From positions 1 to 43,268 of the forward strand of contig JASLHF010000255.1 in NCBI GenBank assembly GCA_030152275.1: a DNA stretch of 43,268 nt, written 5' to 3'. Below are positions 24,961-33,610 of this stretch, one piece after another (position 1 is the first letter of the stretch; each line of letters opens with the position of its first letter). The DNA is from Acinetobacter sp. Lineage in GTDB: Bacteria; Pseudomonadota; Gammaproteobacteria; Pseudomonadales; Moraxellaceae. The notes under the pieces were generated by a model. It had not been told where the DNA came from. It saw only the letters and a program-made list of their open reading frames with translations, and searched no databases. Made by a program: the position numbers and the translations under genes.

Positions 24961-25513
24961 GAATGATACCTACTCAATAAAGCCCATTCATTTTAAAGCG
25001 CTTTTGCACGATTTGCGGTCTAAAATCAGATTATTTTGAGTAAATTATTCTGCTGAGCTCACTTTAGAATAATTGCGGCTGTAGGAGAGATAAAGGGTTT
25101 GCTTTTATAGAACAAAAAATGAAGGATTTGATACAAGAAGCAGACATGAAATCCCAAAGCTGCACACGGCTTAGCGCGATACTGAATACAGAAGCAGTCA
25201 GATGCAAACAGCCAGACATATATTTCAATTCAACACGGATGCAATAGCGTTTTAAGTATCAATTTTCAAAACGTTAAGCATTTGAAAGTCTGATCATTAA
25301 GCGCAGCTTTAGAGTTTGCATTGATGGAAAGCTGATCCATTAGATCAGTGTATGGATTCTTAGATGCGGGCTCTGGACTGATTTTAGTTTTGGCAGACGG
25401 CACAATGGGTTAAAGCGTGAAACGCTATGCTGGCAGCATTTAAAATAGGCATATCCATTTATTGCCGGTCAATGCTGTCACTTACATATGGATAATGATG
25501 CGAGGTAATGCAA
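24961..25513. other. Intergenic region, no gene seen
   Basis: About 550 bases between divergent genes (TauE/SafE-type and the mini-lipoprotein). A perfect CTGATC / GATCAG dyad with a 5-nt centre lies at 25332-25348. No frame with a ribosome site and no tRNA- or riboswitch-like pattern is apparent. Promoters for both neighbours must lie here, but I cannot place them. Confidence 0.45.
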
Positions 25514-25756
25514 ATGATTAAACAAGTAATTGCGCTTTCTGCGCTTGCCGTAATTTTGACTGGCTGTGTGGTTTCACCGTATGACGATGATTATTCGCGT
25601 GATGGGCGCAACCACAACGGCCATTATGACCGAGACCATCGCTGGAATAATGACCGTGATGGCCGTCCTGATTGGCGAAATCAGAACCGTTACGGGCAGA
25701 AGTATGACCGTCAAGGTGATGGACGTCCATACTGGAACCGTGAAAATCAGCAATAG
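25514..25756 (+). CDS. Charged mini-lipoprotein (80 aa) with DGRP repeats
   Basis: ATG 25514 is preferred over ATG 25508 because GAGG then lies 8 bases upstream. MIKQVIALSALAVILTGC gives lipobox LTGC with Cys18. The mature part is extremely hydrophilic, rich in Asp, Arg, Asn, His, Gly and Tyr, and carries imperfect repeats built on DRDGRPDWRNQNR and QGDGRPYWNRENQ. There are no predicted helices or known domain; it is probably disordered and surface or periplasm exposed. The Asp/His/Arg/aromatic pattern could bind metal or polymer, but that is inference. Confidence 0.7.
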   Translation: MIKQVIALSALAVILTGCVVSPYDDDYSRDGRNHNGHYDRDHRWNNDRDGRPDWRNQNRYGQKYDRQGDGRPYWNRENQQ

Positions 25757-26019
25757 CTGATCGCTATTTAAAATCCGCTGCGGTTAAGATTTGATTGCTA
25801 TATTTTAATGTCATTAGACGAATACAATCTGCATGGAGTTTAATGGTGGCGCTATTTACAGACAAAAAAGCATGACAGCGGATACAGGGTGCTGTACATG
25901 AAGTATTTAGGCAGCATGATTTGTGATTTGATGGAAACATGTAGATTCCTTCGGGAATGGTCTAGGCCTCATGCTGCTATATGCAGCAAGACCTTAAAGA
26001 GTGTGCCTGCATTTGACAA
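25757..26019 (+). ncRNA. Structured intergenic stretch, possible small RNA or long 3' UTR
   Basis: Between the mini-lipoprotein stop and a strong terminator there are 263 bases without a convincing frame but with local hairpins: ATTCC TTCG GGAAT (25945-25958), a C(UUCG)G tetraloop, and TGCTGC TATAT GCAGCA near 25973-25989. The terminator at 26020 then closes the transcript. It could be an independent sRNA or the lipoprotein mRNA's long 3' end; no firm promoter is seen. Confidence 0.25.
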
Positions 26020-26047
26020 AAAAGGACGCGTTTTTACGCGTCCTTTT
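26020..26047 (+). terminator. Strong terminator 260 bases after the mini-lipoprotein gene
   Basis: The arms AAAAGGACGCG and CGCGTCCTTTT enclose a 6-nt loop, then CTT. The remainder to 26251, before the rsmD stop, is AT-rich with no gene seen. Confidence 0.82.
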
Positions 26048-26251
26048 CTTATCAAGTGATTAAAGCTATTACGAAATAATCCTTTTTTACAACATAAGGC
26101 CCTTATTCAAATATCGACATCACTTTAAATTATTATGTAAACAATATTGATAAATCATTTACTCACAGAAGACATCTGTCTCACGCCTAGAACAGCTGGA
26201 AGAATCCCGCCTAAAATCTCATCTCAGTCAAAAATATTGGGTTTGGATGAT

Positions 26252-26806
26252 TTAAACTGCTTTTTGAAACAGTCCCGCACGCACCGATCCAGCTTTCGTT
26301 TCTTTCACTTTTTGCCAGCTGGCAGGCAGTTTCAGCTGCGCTAGATCACAGTCAGCCTCAACATAAATTTGGCCGCCTGCTTTAATAAGCGGGTCTGCTA
26401 ATTCCGCCAATTCTTGCCATAAATCTAAACTGTAGGGCGGATCTAAAAAAACCAGATCAAACTGCTGTTTTAGCCCGGGCAGGGTTTGCTGCGCTGTGCT
26501 GATTTTCAGCTGCGCTTGCGATTTTGTGACTCGAAGCAGTTCCAAATTTTGGGTCAAAAATTGCGCTTGGCTGCGGTCAGGTTCAATCATCACCACATGC
26601 GCCGCGCCGCGTGACAGCGCTTCAAAGCTTAAAGCGCCGGAACCCGCGCAAATATCAAGTACCTGCGCATTTTGAATATCCCACATTAGCCAGTTAAACA
26701 AGGTTTCACGTACTCGGTCTGGTGTGGGGCGCAAGCCGTCAATACTGGCAAAGGGCAGTTGGCGCCGTTTCCAGTCACCGCCAATAATACGCAGTTGATT
26801 TTTCAT
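26252..26806 (-). CDS. rsmD: 16S rRNA (guanine(966)-N(2))-methyltransferase
   Basis: A 184-residue RsmD that methylates N2 of G966 in 16S rRNA with SAM during small-subunit assembly. It opens RIIGGDWKRRQLPF, has motif I VLDICAGSGALSFEALSRGA (about 50-69), and the catalytic FLDPPY (about 118-123) typical of N2-guanine methyltransferases. The PTPDRVRETLFNWL segment is a strong RsmD hallmark. It starts 8 bases after the mrdA stop codon on the same strand, so the two are probably co-transcribed. Confidence 0.94.
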   Translation of the reverse strand: MKNQLRIIGGDWKRRQLPFASIDGLRPTPDRVRETLFNWLMWDIQNAQVLDICAGSGALSFEALSRGAAHVVMIEPDRSQAQFLTQNLELLRVTKSQAQLKISTAQQTLPGLKQQFDLVFLDPPYSLDLWQELAELADPLIKAGGQIYVEADCDLAQLKLPASWQKVKETKAGSVRAGLFQKAV

Positions 26807-26814
26807 AACAGACC

Positions 26815-28830
26815 TTATTCATTTAGTTCAGATTGCGGCGCAGATGCAGCAGGCTGTGAAGCGGCATTTGAAGTGCTGCTCAAACCCGGCAGGGCAGTAT
26901 TGCCTTGAATTGGATTTTCTCCGCTCGGCAGTTCACTCGGTTTGATACCAGCCGTCATCAAGCCGCCGCTGACATGAGATGCGGATGGACGAATTGGTGA
27001 CTTATTGCGTTTTAGCAGCCAATAGTCAAAAATAGGACGCGCCAGTTGAGCGGCTGAACCGCCGTGTTTACCATTTTCCCAAATCACTGCAATTGCGATT
27101 TCAGGCTTATCTGCAGGCGCAAACCCTACGAATAAACCGTGGTCAAGCTGACGTTCGGTGAGCAGCGCTTCATTGTAGCGTTTGCCTTGCGCAATACTTT
27201 TGACTTGCGCAGTACCTGTTTTGCCAGCAATTTTATACATTGGTGTGCGGATACCGCGCCCCGTACCTGTTTCAATAACATCAACCATGGCATCACGCAT
27301 TTTAATCCAGTCTTCAGGCTTGCCGTTAAACTCAATTTTGCCGTCTGGGGCATTATGTACGGTATAAGGTTTGGTGCCTTTAGTTTCTCGAAGTACATGC
27401 GGAATGACGTGCTGTCCTGCATTTGAAGTAATCGCAGTGGCCATTGCCAGCTGCAGCGGCGTTGCCGTAAACGCGCCTTGACCGATACTGACAGAAATAG
27501 TTTCGCCTTTGAGCCATTTGCTTTTTCGGGTACGCAGCTTCCACTCTGGGCTTGGATAAAGGCCAGAGCTTTCACTTGGCAGGTCAACACCGGTTTTTTC
27601 ACCAAAGCCAAATTGACGCATCCAGCTGTTCATGCGCTCAATGCCCATGCGGTAGGACAAAATATAATAATAAGTATCGCAAGACACCACTTGAGCTTTG
27701 TGCAGATTTACCACGCCGTGGCCAGTTTTACGCCAGTCGCGGAACCGGTGTGAATCACCCGGTAAAGAGAAATAGCCCGGATCTGAAATAGCGGTATTCC
27801 AGTCCACAAGATTGTAGTGCAGTCCGCCCATACCAAACATTGGCTTGATGGTCGAGCCAGGCGGATAGCTGCCTTGCACTGCGCGGTTATATAAAGGCTG
27901 GTCTAAATCATCGCGCAGCGCAGAATAGTCTTTGCCGCTAATGCCGGTCACAAATAAATTGGGGTTAAAGCTTGGGCTGGACACTAACGCTAAAATTTCA
28001 CCCGTGCGCGGGTCTATGGCCACAATCGCGCCGCGGCGGTCAGCCAGCTGTTCTGACGCGACTACCTGCAAACCGTAATCCAAAGACAGATACAGGTCAT
28101 TGCCCCGTATCGGATCTTTACGGCCTAAATGGCGCAGCACGTTGCCGTGTGCATCGGCTTCGACAGATTCATTGCCCGGCTGGCCGTGCAGCAGATCTTC
28201 ATAAAATTTTTCTACACCAATTTTACCAATCAGGTTGGTGCCAGCATACAGATCTTTATCAATGCTTTTCAGCTCTTTATCATTAATACGCCCAACATAG
28301 CCAATTACATGGGCAAATAATTCACCGTGCGGATAGTAGCGTGTCATCTGCGTTTCGATATTCACGCCGGGAAATTCATATTTCACTTCACTGAAACGGG
28401 CAATTTCAGTTTCGTTTAAATTGAGTTTTAAGGCTACCCGCTCAGTTTTCTTAGACGCTTTAATCCGGCTTTTAAAACGGTCAATATCTTCTTGTGTGAG
28501 ATTAATGATAGGAATCAGCCGTTCAACAGTATTGTCAATATCTTCAATATCTGCACGGCTCATCGTGGCCGAAAATACGGGATAGTTGTCTGCCAGCAGT
28601 ACACCATTGCGGTCATAAATATAGCCGCGGGCCGGCGGCAGCGGCTGCAGGCGCACACGGTTTTTATCTGAATCTGTAGAGAATTTATCGTAATTGAAAA
28701 TCTGCAAATAAGCGTAACGTGATACCAGCAGCAGCAAAAAGAACACTACAATCCCTAATGAAAAATAAATGCGATTGCGGAAAATGCGCTTTTCTTGCTG
28801 AACATTTTTTAAAGGAAAGTGCTGCTTCAT
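26815..28830 (-). CDS. mrdA: Penicillin-binding protein 2 (elongasome transpeptidase)
   Basis: A 671-residue class B PBP2 that cross-links peptidoglycan for rod-shape elongation with RodA. There is one N-terminal membrane helix (about 20-42), a dimerisation domain beginning LQPLPPARGYIYDRNG, then the transpeptidase domain with catalytic STIK (Ser326, Lys329), SCD (383-385) and KTGT (537-540). The C-terminal tail after about 625 is long, Ser/Pro/Ala-rich and probably disordered. It is a target of mecillinam and carbapenems in this group. rodA is not adjacent here, unlike the enterobacterial mrdA-mrdB order; instead rsmD follows in the same transcript. Confidence 0.95.
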   Translation of the reverse strand: MKQHFPLKNVQQEKRIFRNRIYFSLGIVVFFLLLLVSRYAYLQIFNYDKFSTDSDKNRVRLQPLPPARGYIYDRNGVLLADNYPVFSATMSRADIEDIDNTVERLIPIINLTQEDIDRFKSRIKASKKTERVALKLNLNETEIARFSEVKYEFPGVNIETQMTRYYPHGELFAHVIGYVGRINDKELKSIDKDLYAGTNLIGKIGVEKFYEDLLHGQPGNESVEADAHGNVLRHLGRKDPIRGNDLYLSLDYGLQVVASEQLADRRGAIVAIDPRTGEILALVSSPSFNPNLFVTGISGKDYSALRDDLDQPLYNRAVQGSYPPGSTIKPMFGMGGLHYNLVDWNTAISDPGYFSLPGDSHRFRDWRKTGHGVVNLHKAQVVSCDTYYYILSYRMGIERMNSWMRQFGFGEKTGVDLPSESSGLYPSPEWKLRTRKSKWLKGETISVSIGQGAFTATPLQLAMATAITSNAGQHVIPHVLRETKGTKPYTVHNAPDGKIEFNGKPEDWIKMRDAMVDVIETGTGRGIRTPMYKIAGKTGTAQVKSIAQGKRYNEALLTERQLDHGLFVGFAPADKPEIAIAVIWENGKHGGSAAQLARPIFDYWLLKRNKSPIRPSASHVSGGLMTAGIKPSELPSGENPIQGNTALPGLSSTSNAASQPAASAPQSELNE

Positions 28831-29145
28831 ACGCGATCGGCTTTCAGATACACAAAGGGAAAAATTAGGCTGACTATTCTACCGCAAGTTCAAAAAATAT
28901 GATAAGTGAATTAGAGTTTGTTGAAAAATCATCTATATGATGCAGGTTTTAATTTAGCGCGTTAAAAGGGGCTAATGAAAGGAATAGCCGCGCTTATAAA
29001 TTCTGCGCCTATAATGACCTGCACTTTGACTTTGCAGACATTAAAAAAGTAAAGTCCTGTATATAAGAGTTTTTATAATTCTGATACAGTCAAAAAGCAT
29101 AAAAATAGGACCTATTAAAACTAAAAAGCCAGAATATTAAGGATA
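28831..29145. other. Intergenic region between mrdA and the exported beta-protein gene
   Basis: About 315 bases between divergent genes. A perfect -10 hexamer TATAAT (29074-29079) lies 66 bases before the plus-strand gene, but no good -35 is correctly spaced. No frame or structured RNA is seen. Confidence 0.4.
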
Positions 29146-29676
29146 ATGGTGAACATAATGAACAAAGCGTATTCAATGCTTGCGTTTGCATTTATTGCAG
29201 CTGCAGCATCCGCGCAGGATAATACTTCTCTGCCGGAAGCCAAACTGGCAGACAGCAAATTGGCGCCGCTGTATGTGGGTGCAGGTTTCACCAATAAAAT
29301 GCTTCATTTAAATACTGAATGGGTCAATCCGTACGGAATTGCATATGCCAAAGCTGGCGCATTTATGAACGGTGACAAAACTTTTGGCGCGCAAGTAGGC
29401 TTTCGCTATCCGGTACAATTTACTGGTAAAGATAAAAATGGCTACTATGTCGGCGCTTATGCTGGCTATATTGACAGCAAAGATGTGGGTGATGAATTTA
29501 AAAGCCGTTTGGGCGGCGGGGTAGATTTGGCCTATGTTATGCTGAGCGCTGAACGTTTAAGCGTATTTAGCGTGGGGATTGGCGCGGGTGAGAAACTGAA
29601 TGATAAAGCCGGAAACACCGTAGCCGAAACCGAACCTAAACTACAATTTTCCTATACTCTAAGTATTGGTTTGTAG
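29146..29676 (+). CDS. Exported beta-rich protein, probable small outer-membrane barrel (YfaZ-like)
   Basis: Signal peptide MNKAYSMLAFAFIAAAASA with cleavage before QDN. The mature part of about 150 residues is almost entirely alternating beta strands (KLAPLYVGAGFTNKM, GKDKNGYYVGAYAGYID, LGGGVDLAYVML, RLSVFSVGIGAG) and ends with amphipathic strand PKLQFSYTLSIGL. That pattern fits a small outer-membrane barrel similar in style to YfaZ-type proteins. ATG 29146 is close to AAGGA; GTG 29149 or ATG 29158 are alternative starts with better spacing or a cleaner signal. Function is unknown. Confidence 0.72.
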   Translation: MVNIMNKAYSMLAFAFIAAAASAQDNTSLPEAKLADSKLAPLYVGAGFTNKMLHLNTEWVNPYGIAYAKAGAFMNGDKTFGAQVGFRYPVQFTGKDKNGYYVGAYAGYIDSKDVGDEFKSRLGGGVDLAYVMLSAERLSVFSVGIGAGEKLNDKAGNTVAETEPKLQFSYTLSIGL

Positions 29677-29747
29677 TGAAAATATTTAGCTTTAAGCTTT
29701 ATTTGATTCAACATTACCCTGATTAAAATTAAATATGGAAGTTATGC

Positions 29748-31064
29748 ATGCTTGAGTACGTCAATGAGTTGTGGCAAACCTTTTTGAACCGGCCGGATTT
29801 TTGGGCTGTACTGAGCATTATTCCCGTAACCGCTTTTGTGACTTGGGCGCATGTTTGGATGGCCCTAAAGATGGTGTTTTATCCAATTAATTTCTGGGGC
29901 TTCCATATCGGACCGCTTCCGGTAGGCTGGCAAGGCATTGTGCCACGCAAAGCCGGCAGGATCTCTGGCATTATTACGGACAACACACTGTCAAAACTGG
30001 GCTCGCTGCGCGAATTTCTGGATGCAATGGATCCTGAAGACATGGCGCGCATTATTGGAGAGCAGGTCGGTTTCGAGTTAGAACATCTAATTGATGAAGT
30101 CATGATTGACCGTAATGCCGTGCTGTGGGAAAACCTGCCGTATTCGATTAAGCGCCGAATTTATGCACAAGCCAATAAGCAGCTGCCGGGTATCTTAAGA
30201 GAACTTGTGACCGAACTGACCATGAACGTCGAGTCACTGGTAGATATGCGGGAAATGGTCGTGAGCCAAATGGAAGGCGACCGGCGCTTAATGGTGCGTA
30301 TGTTTCTAAAGGTTGGGCAAAAGGAAATCAACTTTATTTGGCATATCAGCGCCTTAATCGGGATGTTCTTTGGTATTTTTCAAATGGTGGTTTGGTTTGT
30401 TGTGCCGTGGCACTGGACAGTACCGTTTTGGGCATCTATTTGGGGCTTTTTAACCAACTGGATTGCCATCTGGATGGTCTTTAATCCAATTGAGCCACAC
30501 TATATAAAATATCCGCAATTCTTTGAATTAACTAAAGATCGTAAGTTTCCATGGATTAAACCGGTTATTCCTCGCATGGGCACATACAATATTCAGGGCG
30601 CGTTTATGAAGCGTCAGGAAGAAGTGTCTGATGTATTTGCCAGCGTTGTAACAGAAGACCTGATTACACTGAAATCCATTATGACGGAAATGATGTACGG
30701 CAGTAAGAAAGATAAGACCCGCCGCATAGTTAAACGTCATATAAATGAAATTATGGAAACCCCGCTGGTGAGGACGTCTTTGCAGCTGTCTTTGGGGCCA
30801 AGAGAATATGCAAAACTCAAGACAGACTTGATTGATCGCTCAATTGAAATTACGATGGTGCCTGTATGCGACCCTGCGTTTAATGCGAGCCGTGCACAGA
30901 AAATCTATCAAATGTTCAGAGACCGTATTCGTGAGCTGACACCAAAAGAATTTCAAAATTTATTACGCCCTGCATTTCAGGAAGACGAATGGATTTTGAT
31001 TGTGCTTGGCGGTGTGACTGGCTTTATAGCGGGTACAATACATTTGTTTGTGGCTTTCTTATAA
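29748..31064 (+). CDS. DUF445-family inner-membrane protein
   Basis: A 438-residue membrane protein with an N-terminal helix (about 15-40), a central hydrophobic pair (about 203-246) and a C-terminal helix (about 416-437), the rest cytoplasmic and helical. It carries the DUF445 hallmarks: LPVGWQGIVPRKAGRIS after the first helix and WGFLTNWIAIWMVFNP in the second, the family's GY-TNW-AI-M-F-P motif. DUF445 (YheB/YjiN-like) proteins are widespread but not functionally defined. It sits between the exported beta-protein gene and adk, same strand, about 80 bases before adk; co-transcription is possible. Confidence 0.85.
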   Translation: MLEYVNELWQTFLNRPDFWAVLSIIPVTAFVTWAHVWMALKMVFYPINFWGFHIGPLPVGWQGIVPRKAGRISGIITDNTLSKLGSLREFLDAMDPEDMARIIGEQVGFELEHLIDEVMIDRNAVLWENLPYSIKRRIYAQANKQLPGILRELVTELTMNVESLVDMREMVVSQMEGDRRLMVRMFLKVGQKEINFIWHISALIGMFFGIFQMVVWFVVPWHWTVPFWASIWGFLTNWIAIWMVFNPIEPHYIKYPQFFELTKDRKFPWIKPVIPRMGTYNIQGAFMKRQEEVSDVFASVVTEDLITLKSIMTEMMYGSKKDKTRRIVKRHINEIMETPLVRTSLQLSLGPREYAKLKTDLIDRSIEITMVPVCDPAFNASRAQKIYQMFRDRIRELTPKEFQNLLRPAFQEDEWILIVLGGVTGFIAGTIHLFVAFL

Positions 31065-31142
31065 TTAGATGCTGAAAATTCATGTCAAATGTTTGTCATG
31101 AATTTGGCGTCAAATACAATGTTTAAATGAGGATGTTTTTTT

Positions 31143-31802
31143 ATGCGCATTATTTTACTCGGACCACCTGGAGCAGGTAAAGGTACTCAGGCTCAGTTGA
31201 TCTGTAAGCGCTACAATGTCCCACAAATTTCAACCGGTGATATGCTCCGTGCTGCAATTCGTGAAGGAACTGAACTTGGTCTGCAGGCTAAAAGCGTGAT
31301 GGACAACGGTGGTCTTGTCTCTGATGAGCTGATCATTGGTTTAGTGAAAGAACGCATTGCACAGCCTGATTGTGTAAACGGCTGCATTTTTGATGGTTTC
31401 CCGCGTACCATTCCTCAAGCTGAAGCGCTTGAAAATGAAGGCATCAATATTGATCACGTAATTGAAATTGATGTGCCGGACGAAGAAATCGTTAAACGCT
31501 TGTCTGGCCGCCGTCAGCACCCTGGTTCTGGCCGTGTTTATCACATCATTTATAATCCGCCAAAAGTGGAAGGCAAAGATGATGAAACTGGCGAAGATCT
31601 AGTTCAGCGCCCAGATGACCAAGAAGCGACCATCCGTAAGCGCTTAGGTTCTTACCATACTGAAACTGAACAGCTGGTTGGCTTTTATCAAGGCCGCGCA
31701 GCTTCAGGCGAAAATGCGCCGACTTATGATAAGTTGAACGGCCTTCGCCCAATCGAAGAAGTGCAAACAGATCTTTTTGCTATTTTAGATCAGTCAAAAT
31801 AA
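31143..31802 (+). CDS. adk: Adenylate kinase
   Basis: A 219-residue cytosolic adenylate kinase (ATP + AMP = 2 ADP). The P-loop GPPGAGKGT is at about 7-15, the AMP site STGDMLRAAI at about 30-39, GFPRT at about 84-88, and the long-form LID begins GRRQHPGSGRVYH at about 122. The LID lacks the four zinc cysteines of Gram-positive forms, as expected for Proteobacteria. ATG 31143 follows GAGGATG. A strong terminator lies right after it. Confidence 0.97.
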   Translation: MRIILLGPPGAGKGTQAQLICKRYNVPQISTGDMLRAAIREGTELGLQAKSVMDNGGLVSDELIIGLVKERIAQPDCVNGCIFDGFPRTIPQAEALENEGINIDHVIEIDVPDEEIVKRLSGRRQHPGSGRVYHIIYNPPKVEGKDDETGEDLVQRPDDQEATIRKRLGSYHTETEQLVGFYQGRAASGENAPTYDKLNGLRPIEEVQTDLFAILDQSK

Positions 31803-31826
31803 TCGCTTGTGCGTGTTTTGACTTTC

Positions 31827-31858
31827 AAAGAGCCCTAAGTCATATTAGGGCTCTTTTT
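31827..31858 (+). terminator. Terminator of adk
   Basis: The perfect 12-bp arms AAAGAGCCCTAA / TTAGGGCTCTTT enclose a 6-nt loop, followed by TTT. Confidence 0.92.
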
Positions 31859-31884
31859 TATTGTGCGCGTTATGGAGCAGGGCT

Positions 31885-32082
31885 GTGGAAAAAATCGCAG
31901 TAATTTTAGTATTGGCGCTGGCAGCTGTTGCGGTATTGGCAATGCTGTATTACAGCTTTAAGTTGCTGAAAAAAACCCAAGCGCAAGAAAAACAGGAACG
32001 GATGAATGCACAGCAAAAAGAATATCAACTGCATCCAAAACTAAAAAAAGAACAGCAGAAGCGCGATGAACAGGAACGTTAA
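31885..32082 (+). CDS. Small single-span membrane protein (65 aa)
   Basis: I start it at GTG 31885, with GGAG about 8 bases upstream; the frame can extend to a TTG inside the adk terminator, which is unlikely. One membrane helix (about residues 4-26, VILVLALAAVAVLAMLYYSF) is followed by a strongly charged cytoplasmic tail rich in Lys, Glu and Gln (KKTQAQEKQERMNAQQKEY), probably coiled-coil or extended helix. No domain recognised. It is convergent with nth. The ribosome site and coherent composition support coding. Confidence 0.65.
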   Translation: MEKIAVILVLALAAVAVLAMLYYSFKLLKKTQAQEKQERMNAQQKEYQLHPKLKKEQQKRDEQER

Positions 32083-32122
32083 TGAATGAATATTGGCGAA
32101 TGGCTTGGCCTGAGCAGAAGCG

Positions 32123-32812
32123 TTAAGCATCTAAGTTTTTAACTTTAATTGCGCGCGGCGCGCCAAATTCAAAACGGTCGGGCCAGTTGCAGACATCAGC
32201 AACAATGCATTCATTGCATTTGGGTTTGCGCGCGATGCAGCAATAGCGGCCATGCAGAATCAGCCAATGGTGAGAATCGACAATAAATTCTTTTGGAATT
32301 ACTTTAACCAGACGCTGTTCAACTTCCAGCACATTTTTACCGACTGCTAGACCAGTGCGGTTGCCGAGCCGGAAAATGTGGGTATCCACAGCCATAGTTG
32401 GCTGTCCAAAGGCTGTATTCAGCACGACATTCGCTGTTTTGCGTCCAACACCGGGCAATGCTTCAAGATCTGCGCGGTTATCCGGCACTACGCTGTTGTG
32501 CTTTTCAATCAGTATTTTGCAGGCTTTAATGACATTTTCGGCTTTCGAATTATACAGCCCGATGGTTTTAATATAGGCTTTGAGACCATCTACACCCAGC
32601 GCATAAATGGATTCCGGCGTATTGGCCACTGGAAACAGCTTATCGGTGGCTTTATTCACGCTGACATCCGTTGCTTGTGCAGAAAGCGTAACCGCGACCA
32701 GCAGCTCAAAAGGACTTGAATAGTTCAGTTCCGTTTTGGGATTTGGGCGCTGTTCACGCAGGCGTTCAAAAAAAGTTTGAATCTGCTTCTTGGTCATGTT
32801 TTTAACAGCCAT
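32123..32812 (-). CDS. nth: Endonuclease III (DNA glycosylase/AP lyase)
   Basis: A 229-residue Nth that removes oxidised pyrimidines and cleaves the abasic site. The helix-hairpin-helix LPGVGRKTANVV carries the catalytic Lys (about 120-131), the catalytic Asp is in VDTHIFRLGNR (about 143-153), and the C-terminal [4Fe-4S] loop has the C-x6-C-x2-C-x5-C pattern (CIARKPKCNECIVADVC). AGGAGG precedes the ATG within the end of the rnfB-like gene, 3 bases away, so the pair is translationally close-coupled. The N-terminus MAVKNMTKKQ has an alternative ATG at codon 6. Confidence 0.95.
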   Translation of the reverse strand: MAVKNMTKKQIQTFFERLREQRPNPKTELNYSSPFELLVAVTLSAQATDVSVNKATDKLFPVANTPESIYALGVDGLKAYIKTIGLYNSKAENVIKACKILIEKHNSVVPDNRADLEALPGVGRKTANVVLNTAFGQPTMAVDTHIFRLGNRTGLAVGKNVLEVEQRLVKVIPKEFIVDSHHWLILHGRYCCIARKPKCNECIVADVCNWPDRFEFGAPRAIKVKNLDA

Positions 32813-32815
32813 TGC

Positions 32816-33610
32816 TTAAGCCTCCTGCAGCGCGAGCAGCTGTTGGGTCAGTTCATCCAGCAGTTGGCGTTTCACGCTGTCTTCGCGCACGCTGAGCTGT
32901 TTTTCAAGCTTTTTAATTTGGGTACGCAGCTTGGCCAGTTCAATGGTGGTTCTAGCGTCATGCGTTGAGGCTTTTTTCTGCAGCTTTTCTGCGACTTCTA
33001 TATTGGGTAATGTATCCGTCTGATTCGAAAAGCGTGCAAACAGCGCAGTATCAATTTCGGCGCGAACTACAGGGCCTTTGCGGTTTAGACGGCGTTTTTC
33101 TTCACGCTGAATATGCGCATAGTAGCGCGCCCGCAAATCATTTTGCTCCGCAATGCGTGCCGGTTCATCAGGCAAGCTATGCAGGTCTTCAACTAAATCA
33201 ATGCAGTCAACTGGGCAGGGCGGAATACACAGCTCGCATCCAGTACATAAATCTGTCAGCACAGTGTGCATTAATTTACCTGAACCGATGATGGCGTCCA
33301 CTGGGCAAGCGCTAATGCATTTGGTGCAGCCGATGCATTCATCTTCACGAATTACAGCTTTCATGCGCTGCGGACGCCCGTCTGCCTGTACAGGCCATAC
33401 GCTTTCTTCCGCAGGCATTGGATTGCGTGCTAAAAGCGCCGCTAACGCATCAGCTACAGGCTGGCCGCCTGGCACGCATTTGTTAGCATCTTCTCCTTCT
33501 GCGATTGATTTTGCATACGGCAGGCAGCCGTCACGGTGCCCGCATAGTCCGCATTGTGTTTGGGGCAACAAGGCATCAATTTTTTGAATGAGAGAAATTT
33601 GAGTATTCAT
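32816..33610 (-). CDS. RnfB/RsxB-like iron-sulfur protein
   Basis: A 264-residue soluble iron-sulfur protein. The N-terminal four-Cys motif (CGLCGHRDGCLPY ... NKCVPGG, about 20-48) matches the RnfB [4Fe-4S] domain, followed by two ferredoxin clusters CIGCTKCISACPVD and CTGCELCIPPCPVD. It then has a long helical C-terminal extension, probable coiled coil (ELAKLRTQIKKLEKQLS). The usual N-terminal membrane anchor of RnfB is absent, and no rnfA, C, D, G or E lies nearby. It directly precedes nth, echoing the E. coli rsx-nth order. It is probably an electron carrier, perhaps serving Nth or another partner; the pairing is inference. Confidence 0.88.
   Translation of the reverse strand: MNTQISLIQKIDALLPQTQCGLCGHRDGCLPYAKSIAEGEDANKCVPGGQPVADALAALLARNPMPAEESVWPVQADGRPQRMKAVIREDECIGCTKCISACPVDAIIGSGKLMHTVLTDLCTGCELCIPPCPVDCIDLVEDLHSLPDEPARIAEQNDLRARYYAHIQREEKRRLNRKGPVVRAEIDTALFARFSNQTDTLPNIEVAEKLQKKASTHDARTTIELAKLRTQIKKLEKQLSVREDSVKRQLLDELTQQLLALQEA

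Noticed and set aside
26252..28830. Search for rodA or other shape genes beside mrdA
   Set aside because: Only rsmD follows; no mrdB/rodA frame is present on either side.
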